From: Pseudophaeobacter sp965641885 | GTDB lineage: Bacteria; Pseudomonadota; Alphaproteobacteria; Rhodobacterales; Rhodobacteraceae | Assembly: GCA_965641885.1 (NCBI GenBank) | Contig: OZ282574.1 | Coordinates: 3,534,001-3,598,000, forward strand | DNA: 64,000 nucleotides | Direction: 5' to 3' | In this document: positions 59,435 through 64,000 of the stretch, piece by piece | Layout: each line of letters begins with the position of its first letter | Numbering within the stretch: the stretch's first letter is position 1 | Translations under genes and position numbers: made by a program | The notes under the pieces: generated by a model | What the model was told of the DNA's origin: nothing | Databases searched by the model: none | Seen by the model: only the letters and a program-made list of their open reading frames with translations

Positions 59435-60484
59435 ATGGCGTTTTTCGGAAATCTTGGCGGGTTGTTCACCACGGACATGGCCATCGACCTCGGCACCGCA
59501 AACACGCTGGTCTACGTCAAAGGCCGTGGCGTGATCCTCTCGGAACCCTCTGTGGTGGCGTATCATATCAAAGATGGTGTGAAAAAGGTGCTCGCCGTTG
59601 GCGAAGACGCCAAGCTGATGCTGGGCCGAACCCCCGGCAGTATTCAGGCGATCCGTCCCATGCGCGAAGGCGTTATTGCCGATTTTGATACCGCCGAAGA
59701 AATGATCAAACATTTCATTCGCAAGGTGCATAAACGTTCGCCCTTTTCCAGAAAACCAAAAATCATCGTCTGTGTGCCCCATGGCGCCACCCCGGTTGAG
59801 AAACGCGCCATCCGCACCTCGGTTCTCTCGGCAGGTGCTGGCCGCGCCGGTCTGATTGCAGAGCCCATTGCCGCCGCCATTGGTGCCGGCATGCCGATCA
59901 CCGACCCGACCGGCAACATGGTTGTCGACATCGGCGGTGGTACCACCGAGGTGGCGGTTCTGTCGCTGGGCGACATTGTTTATGCCCGCTCGGTGCGGGT
60001 TGGTGGCGACCGGATGGATGAGGCGATCATCTCGTATCTGCGCCGCCAGCAAAACCTGTTGATTGGCGAGGCCACCGCAGAACGTATCAAGACCTCTATC
60101 GGCACCGCCCGGATGCCCGACGATGGCCGCGGCCAGTCGATGCAAATCCGGGGTCGCGATCTTTTGAACGGCGTGCCGAAAGAAATCGAAATCAGCCAGG
60201 CCCAGGTCGCCGAGGCGCTGGCAGAACCCGTACAGCAAATCTGTGAGGCGGTGATGACCGCGCTGGAGACAACGCCGCCGGATCTGGCTGCCGATATTGT
60301 TGACCGGGGCGTCATGCTTACCGGGGGTGGCGCGCTGTTGGGCGATCTCGATCTGGCCCTGCGCGAGCAAACCGGACTGGCCGTCTCGATCGCCGATGAA
60401 TGCCTGAACTGCGTCGCCCTTGGCACCGGCAAAGCTCTGGAATTCGAAAAGCAACTGCGTCACGCCATCGACTACGACAGCTAA
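59435..60484 (+). CDS. mreB: Rod-shape-determining actin-like protein MreB
   Basis: A 349-residue actin fold protein forming membrane filaments that guide the elongasome. Phosphate 1 loop MAIDLGTANTLVYVKGRGVI; phosphate 2 MVVDIGGGTTEVAVLSLGDI; adenosine region VMLTGGGALLGDLD. N-terminal amphipathic MAFFGNLGGLF would attach it to the membrane. First gene of the mre-mrd operon; 62 bp to mreC. Confidence 0.97.
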   Translation: MAFFGNLGGLFTTDMAIDLGTANTLVYVKGRGVILSEPSVVAYHIKDGVKKVLAVGEDAKLMLGRTPGSIQAIRPMREGVIADFDTAEEMIKHFIRKVHKRSPFSRKPKIIVCVPHGATPVEKRAIRTSVLSAGAGRAGLIAEPIAAAIGAGMPITDPTGNMVVDIGGGTTEVAVLSLGDIVYARSVRVGGDRMDEAIISYLRRQQNLLIGEATAERIKTSIGTARMPDDGRGQSMQIRGRDLLNGVPKEIEISQAQVAEALAEPVQQICEAVMTALETTPPDLAADIVDRGVMLTGGGALLGDLDLALREQTGLAVSIADECLNCVALGTGKALEFEKQLRHAIDYDS

Positions 60485-60546
60485 GCCCCGCTGCGCAGCT
60501 GCTCTGACACCTCAGAGCGCGCGCACGGACGCCGGAAAGGAGCCCC

Positions 60547-61488
60547 TTGGCCAAAGACCGCTCCCAGCGCGAAGATTATGCCGCACCACTGCGCCGCCTG
60601 CTGGTTGCTGTGGTGTGCCTGTGTCTGGCCGCGCTGTTTTTGGTCTGGCGCATCGACAGCCCGCGGGTTGAGCGGTTTCGGGCCCAGCTGATTGACGCGG
60701 TTGTGCCCAACATGGATTGGGCCATGGCGCCAGTGACCGGCACCATCAACCTGGTTCGTGATTTCCAAAGCTATCAGCGTCTTGCCGACCAGAACCGCGA
60801 GCTGCGCTCGGAGCTGCGCCAGATGCGTGCCTGGAAAGAGGCCGCCCTGCAGCTGGAACAGGAGAACGCCCGGCTTCTGGATCTCAACAATGTGCGTCTG
60901 GACCCCAAACTCACCTTTATCACTGGCGTGGTGACGGCAGACAGTGGCTCTCCCTTTCGCCAATCGGTCATTTTGAACGTTGGCGCCCGCGACGGCCTTC
61001 AGGATGGCTGGGCCACCATGGATGGCATCGGCCTGGTTGGGCGGATCTCTGGCACCGGGCGCAATACCGCACGGGTGGTTTTGCTCACCGATGCCGCCAG
61101 TGCGGTTCCTGTCACCATCCAGCCCTCAGGGCAGACCGCCCTGCTGACCGGCGACAACAGTGCCGCACCGCTGCTCGCCTTTCTGGAAAACGCCGATCTG
61201 GTGCGCCCCGGCGACCGGGTTGTCACCTCGGGCGATGGTGCTGTGTTTCCCGCCGGGCTTTTGGTTGGTCAGGTCACCGAAGATCGCAGTGGCCGCATCC
61301 GGGTGCGCCTGTCGGCCGACTACGAACGGTTAGAATATCTGCGGGTCCTGCGGCACCACGGCACCCAGGTGATCCGCGACCCCGGCGGGCTGATAGTCCC
61401 TGCCCCCGGCGCCAATACCCCCAGATCCCGCCCCGGTGGTCTGGGCCTTGGCACAGCCGCGCCAGCCACAGGAGCTGACAATGGCTGA
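60547..61488 (+). CDS. mreC: Rod-shape-determining protein MreC
   Basis: A 313-residue bitopic protein: cytoplasmic basic start, one membrane helix (about residues 17-36, LLVAVVCLCLAALFLVW), coiled coil (about 65-105, QRLADQNRELRSELRQMRAW) and the periplasmic beta domains (VTADSGSPFRQSVILNVGAR, VVTSGDGAVFPAGLLVG). It starts with TTG at 60547, with AAAGGAG upstream. The final 40 residues are proline/glycine-rich. It activates PBP2-RodA. Confidence 0.95.
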   Translation: MAKDRSQREDYAAPLRRLLVAVVCLCLAALFLVWRIDSPRVERFRAQLIDAVVPNMDWAMAPVTGTINLVRDFQSYQRLADQNRELRSELRQMRAWKEAALQLEQENARLLDLNNVRLDPKLTFITGVVTADSGSPFRQSVILNVGARDGLQDGWATMDGIGLVGRISGTGRNTARVVLLTDAASAVPVTIQPSGQTALLTGDNSAAPLLAFLENADLVRPGDRVVTSGDGAVFPAGLLVGQVTEDRSGRIRVRLSADYERLEYLRVLRHHGTQVIRDPGGLIVPAPGANTPRSRPGGLGLGTAAPATGADNG

Positions 61489-62020
61489 GGTCTCTGCGGG
61501 ACGCACCCTGACGATGCGCGCCAGTTTTGCCGGGCTTGCCTTTGTGGTGATCTTCTTTCACCTGCTGCCCCTCGACACGGTGGCACGCAACTGGGCACCG
61601 CCGGATTTTCTGATCGCCCTTGCCATGGCCTGGTCGCTGCGGCGCCCTGACTATGTGCCGATCCTGCTTCTCACCCTGATCATGCTGGTCGCGGATTTTC
61701 TGTTCGACCGCCCGCCGGGGGTCTTGACGCTTTTGGTGGTTCTGGGCTGCGAGTTCCTGCAGTCACGCAGCCAACCCCAGCATGAAACCACCTTTGCGAT
61801 CGAATGGCTCTCGGTGGCGCTGGTGATCGCCGCGATAACGCTTTTGAATCGGTTCATCCTGTCCCTGTTCGCGGTGGCGCAGGCACCGCTCAGCCTGTCA
61901 GTGATCGAAATGCTGGCCACAATCATAGCCTACCCTGTGGTGGTGCTGTTTAGTCAGGGGCTTTTGGGCGTGCGCAAACTTTCCCCCGCTGAGGCCGAAA
62001 TCATGGGAGCGCGCGGATGA
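61481..62020 (+). CDS. mreD: Rod-shape-determining protein MreD
   Basis: A 179-residue inner-membrane protein with five hydrophobic segments (FAGLAFVVIFFHLLPL through VIEMLATIIAYPVVVLF). MreD partners MreC. Starts ATG 61481, 8 bp inside the end of mreC, with GGAG upstream; a longer frame from 61436 overlaps more of mreC without a ribosome site. Its stop overlaps the mrdA start (ATGA). Confidence 0.9.
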   Translation: MAEVSAGRTLTMRASFAGLAFVVIFFHLLPLDTVARNWAPPDFLIALAMAWSLRRPDYVPILLLTLIMLVADFLFDRPPGVLTLLVVLGCEFLQSRSQPQHETTFAIEWLSVALVIAAITLLNRFILSLFAVAQAPLSLSVIEMLATIIAYPVVVLFSQGLLGVRKLSPAEAEIMGARG

Positions 62021-63963
62021 AACGTACCCCAAGAGACCTGGAAGGCGCCCATCGCAAACTGAGCCGCCGCGCGCTGCTGTTGGGCGGGCTGCAATTGGGT
62101 GTTGCCGGTGCACTGGCGGCCCGTATGCGCTATTTGCAGGTGGATCAGGCCGACCAGTTCCGCTTGTTGGCCGAAGAGAACCGTATCAATATTCGCTTGC
62201 TGGCCCCGGCCCGCGGTGAGATTTTTGACCGCAACGGAACCACGCTGGCGCATAACTCGCCGTCTTATCGCATCATTATTGTTCCAGAGGATGCCGGCGA
62301 TGTGGACGAGGTGATCTCCAAACTGTCGCGCCTGATCACCCTGCCCCCCGAAGATGTTGAACGCGCCCTGGCCGAGATGCGCCGCTCGCCACCCTTCCTG
62401 CCGATCACTCTCGCTGACCAGCTGACCTGGGAAGACATCTCAAAGGTGGCGGTGAATGCGCCTGCCCTGCCCGGTATCACTCCCGAAGTCGGCCTGACCC
62501 GGATCTATCCACAACAGAACGATTTTGCTCATGTGGTTGGCTATGTTGGCCCGGTGTCTGACTATGACCTGAGCAAACTGGACGCCCCGGACCCGATCCT
62601 GCGCATCCCGCGCTTTCAGATCGGCAAGGTGGGGTTTGAAGCAAAGCGCGAAGATGTTCTGCGCGGCACAGCCGGTGCAAAACGGGTCGAAGTCAACGCA
62701 ACTGGCCGCGTCATGCGCGAGCTGGACCGCAAGGAAGGTCAGGCCGGCGCAGATATGCAGCTGGCGGTGGATGCCGACCTGCAGAACTACACCCAGGCAC
62801 GACTGGGATCAGAGAGCGCCGCCGTTGTCGTGGTCGACTGCGACACTGGCGACCTGCGTGCCATTGCCTCGGCGCCCAGCTTTGATCCCAATCTTTTTGT
62901 GCGCGGCATCTCGGTTGCGGACTACCGGCTGCTGACAGAGGATCCGTTTCGCCCGCTGGCCAACAAAACGGTGCAGGGCACCTATCCGCCCGGCTCTACT
63001 TTCAAGATGGTGACCTCGCTGGCAGCGCTCGAAGAAGGGCTGATCGGGCCGGAAGACACTGTCTGGTGTCCCGGCCATCTTGAGGTTTCAGGGCGGCGGT
63101 TTCATTGTTGGAAGCGGGCTGGTCACGGCCATGTCGACCTCAATACCTCACTGAAACAGTCCTGCGACGTCTACTACTATGACCTTGCCATCAAGGTGGG
63201 CATCGACAAGATTTCAGCCATGGCCAATCGGCTGGGGCTGGGCATTCGCCACGATCTGCCAATGTCTGCCGTGGCCAGTGGCCTGGCGCCCAACCGCGAA
63301 TGGAAATCACGGGTGCGTGGTCAGGACTGGCTGGTGGGTGATACGGTCAACGTCTCGATTGGGCAGGGCTTTATGCTTGCCTCGCCGCTGCAGCTGGCGG
63401 TGATGACCGCACGTCTGGCCACCGGGCGCAGCATCACGCCGCGCCTTGTCAAATCCATCGACGGCATTGAGCAGCCCTCAGGGGCGGGCGATTCAATGGG
63501 GCTGAATGAGAACAATCTGCGCATGGTGCGGCGCGGCATGTATTCGGTCAGCAACGACCGGCGCGGCACCGGATATCGCTCACGCATCATCGCTGAAGGC
63601 CTGCGCATGGGCGGCAAAAGCGGCACCAGCCAGGTGCGCAATATCACCGCGGCCGAACGCGCCGCGGGCGTGATCAGCAACAAAGACCTGCCCTGGGAGC
63701 GGCGCGACCATGCGCTCTATGTCTGTTTTGCCCCCTTCGACAAACCAAAATACGCAATTTCGGTGATCGTGGAACACGGCGGCGGCGGCTCAACAGCGGC
63801 CGCGCCGATTGCCCGCGATGTGATGCTACAAGCCCTCTATAATGGCACACCACCGCTGGACGCCTACCCAAAAGGCGACCGCAGCCGGATCAAGGCGCAG
63901 CAGGAACGCCTGGAGCGCGAGCGCATCAAACGGTCTCAAAATCAGGACAGCGACCGCGCATGA
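62017..63963 (+). CDS. mrdA: Penicillin-binding protein 2 (transpeptidase)
   Basis: A 648-residue class B PBP that cross-links side-wall peptidoglycan. N-terminal membrane anchor (LLLGGLQLGVAGALAA), pedestal domain from LLAPARGEIFDRNGTTLAHN, then transpeptidase motifs: PPGSTFKMVTSLAAL (S-x-x-K), KQSCDVYYYDLA (S-x-D in place of S-x-N) and GKSGTSQVR (K-S-G-T). The family's characteristic N-terminal R-G-x-I-x-D-R-N-G is present. Overlaps mreD by 4 bp and rodA by 4 bp. Confidence 0.97.
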   Translation: MKRTPRDLEGAHRKLSRRALLLGGLQLGVAGALAARMRYLQVDQADQFRLLAEENRINIRLLAPARGEIFDRNGTTLAHNSPSYRIIIVPEDAGDVDEVISKLSRLITLPPEDVERALAEMRRSPPFLPITLADQLTWEDISKVAVNAPALPGITPEVGLTRIYPQQNDFAHVVGYVGPVSDYDLSKLDAPDPILRIPRFQIGKVGFEAKREDVLRGTAGAKRVEVNATGRVMRELDRKEGQAGADMQLAVDADLQNYTQARLGSESAAVVVVDCDTGDLRAIASAPSFDPNLFVRGISVADYRLLTEDPFRPLANKTVQGTYPPGSTFKMVTSLAALEEGLIGPEDTVWCPGHLEVSGRRFHCWKRAGHGHVDLNTSLKQSCDVYYYDLAIKVGIDKISAMANRLGLGIRHDLPMSAVASGLAPNREWKSRVRGQDWLVGDTVNVSIGQGFMLASPLQLAVMTARLATGRSITPRLVKSIDGIEQPSGAGDSMGLNENNLRMVRRGMYSVSNDRRGTGYRSRIIAEGLRMGGKSGTSQVRNITAAERAAGVISNKDLPWERRDHALYVCFAPFDKPKYAISVIVEHGGGGSTAAAPIARDVMLQALYNGTPPLDAYPKGDRSRIKAQQERLERERIKRSQNQDSDRA

Positions 63964-64000
63964 GCTATCTTGAATATAACGCCAAATCGACACCCACGGG
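63960..64000 (+). CDS. rodA: Rod-shape protein RodA, N-terminal fragment at window edge
   Basis: ATG at 63960 overlaps the mrdA stop (ATGA). The 13 visible residues, MSYLEYNAKSTPT, fit the start I recall for roseobacter RodA, and rodA follows mrdA in most rod operons. It would encode the SEDS glycosyltransferase paired with PBP2. Truncated by the window end. Confidence 0.8.
   Translation, partial: MSYLEYNAKSTPT

Overview
The window looks like chromosomal DNA from a marine alphaproteobacterium of the Roseobacter group (Rhodobacteraceae). The grounds are the GC-rich sequence, class I lysyl-tRNA synthetase, an NDUFS4-like complex I accessory protein, TRAP transporters, a sulfopropanediol (DHPS) catabolic operon and a DddW-type DMSP lyase. 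No species is claimed; everything here comes from reading the sequence, without database searches.

Layout. 1-1550 (minus): start of NAD-dependent formate dehydrogenase (fdsG, cut by the window edge) behind a LysR regulator. 2126-4594: secreted sensor-like protein plus a chemoreceptor. 4855-8931: FrnE-like DsbA protein, uvrB, NDUFS4-like protein and a GNAT. 9093-9170: tRNA-Arg(TCT), followed at once by a decayed tyrosine recombinase and an IS3 scrap, then an SGNH/GSCFA gene pair (9639-11397), which looks like a worn tRNA-borne island. 11691-20804 (minus): DHPS operon, namely small membrane protein, TRAP P/Q/M subunits, HpsN, two DHPS dehydrogenases, a universal stress protein, sulfopyruvate decarboxylase ComDE and an FMN-dependent hydroxy-acid dehydrogenase. 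It is divergent from a LacI regulator, with two near-identical 14-bp palindromic operators between them. 22339-29361: hypotheticals, a second universal stress protein, a large beta-helix protein and lysK. 29488-31006: divergent LysR/dddW pair. 31168-36243: TerB-like protein, orphan molybdopterin oxidoreductase, PBP4-type peptidase, nadD. 36441-41262: KAP ATPase, ettA, an AT-richer orphan gene, a long palindrome and a small eCIS-core (DUF4157) protein. 41467-48051: trxC, cspA, tesA divergent from ybbA-ybbP, nsrR, a gamma-glutamylcyclotransferase-like gene. 48362-54656: gltX, a DadA-like oxidase, nadE and an 18-repeat MORN protein. 54883-56657: leuA with a leucine-rich leader peptide, competing hairpins and an overlapping small ORF. 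56882-59155: TPR-sulfotransferase with an in-frame amber codon near its start, rlmJ. 59435-64000: mreB-mreC-mreD-mrdA-rodA (rodA cut by the edge).

How the genes work together. The DHPS operon encodes uptake (TRAP), epimerisation of DHPS through sulfo-dihydroxyacetone (two 2-dehydrogenases), oxidation to sulfolactate (HpsN), oxidation to sulfopyruvate (FMN enzyme) and decarboxylation to sulfoacetaldehyde (ComDE). The expected next enzymes (Xsc, Pta) are not in the window. With dddW, this points to use of organosulfur compounds from phytoplankton. The mre/mrd block is the rod-shape elongasome.

The most interesting points for follow-up are the leuA leader with its stacked small ORFs, the integrase relic at tRNA-Arg, the operator pair of the DHPS operon, the amber codon in the sulfotransferase, the orphan eCIS-core protein, the long palindrome at 40659-40722, and a recurrent pattern of 10-20-bp tandem duplications at gene 3' ends and in intergenic DNA.
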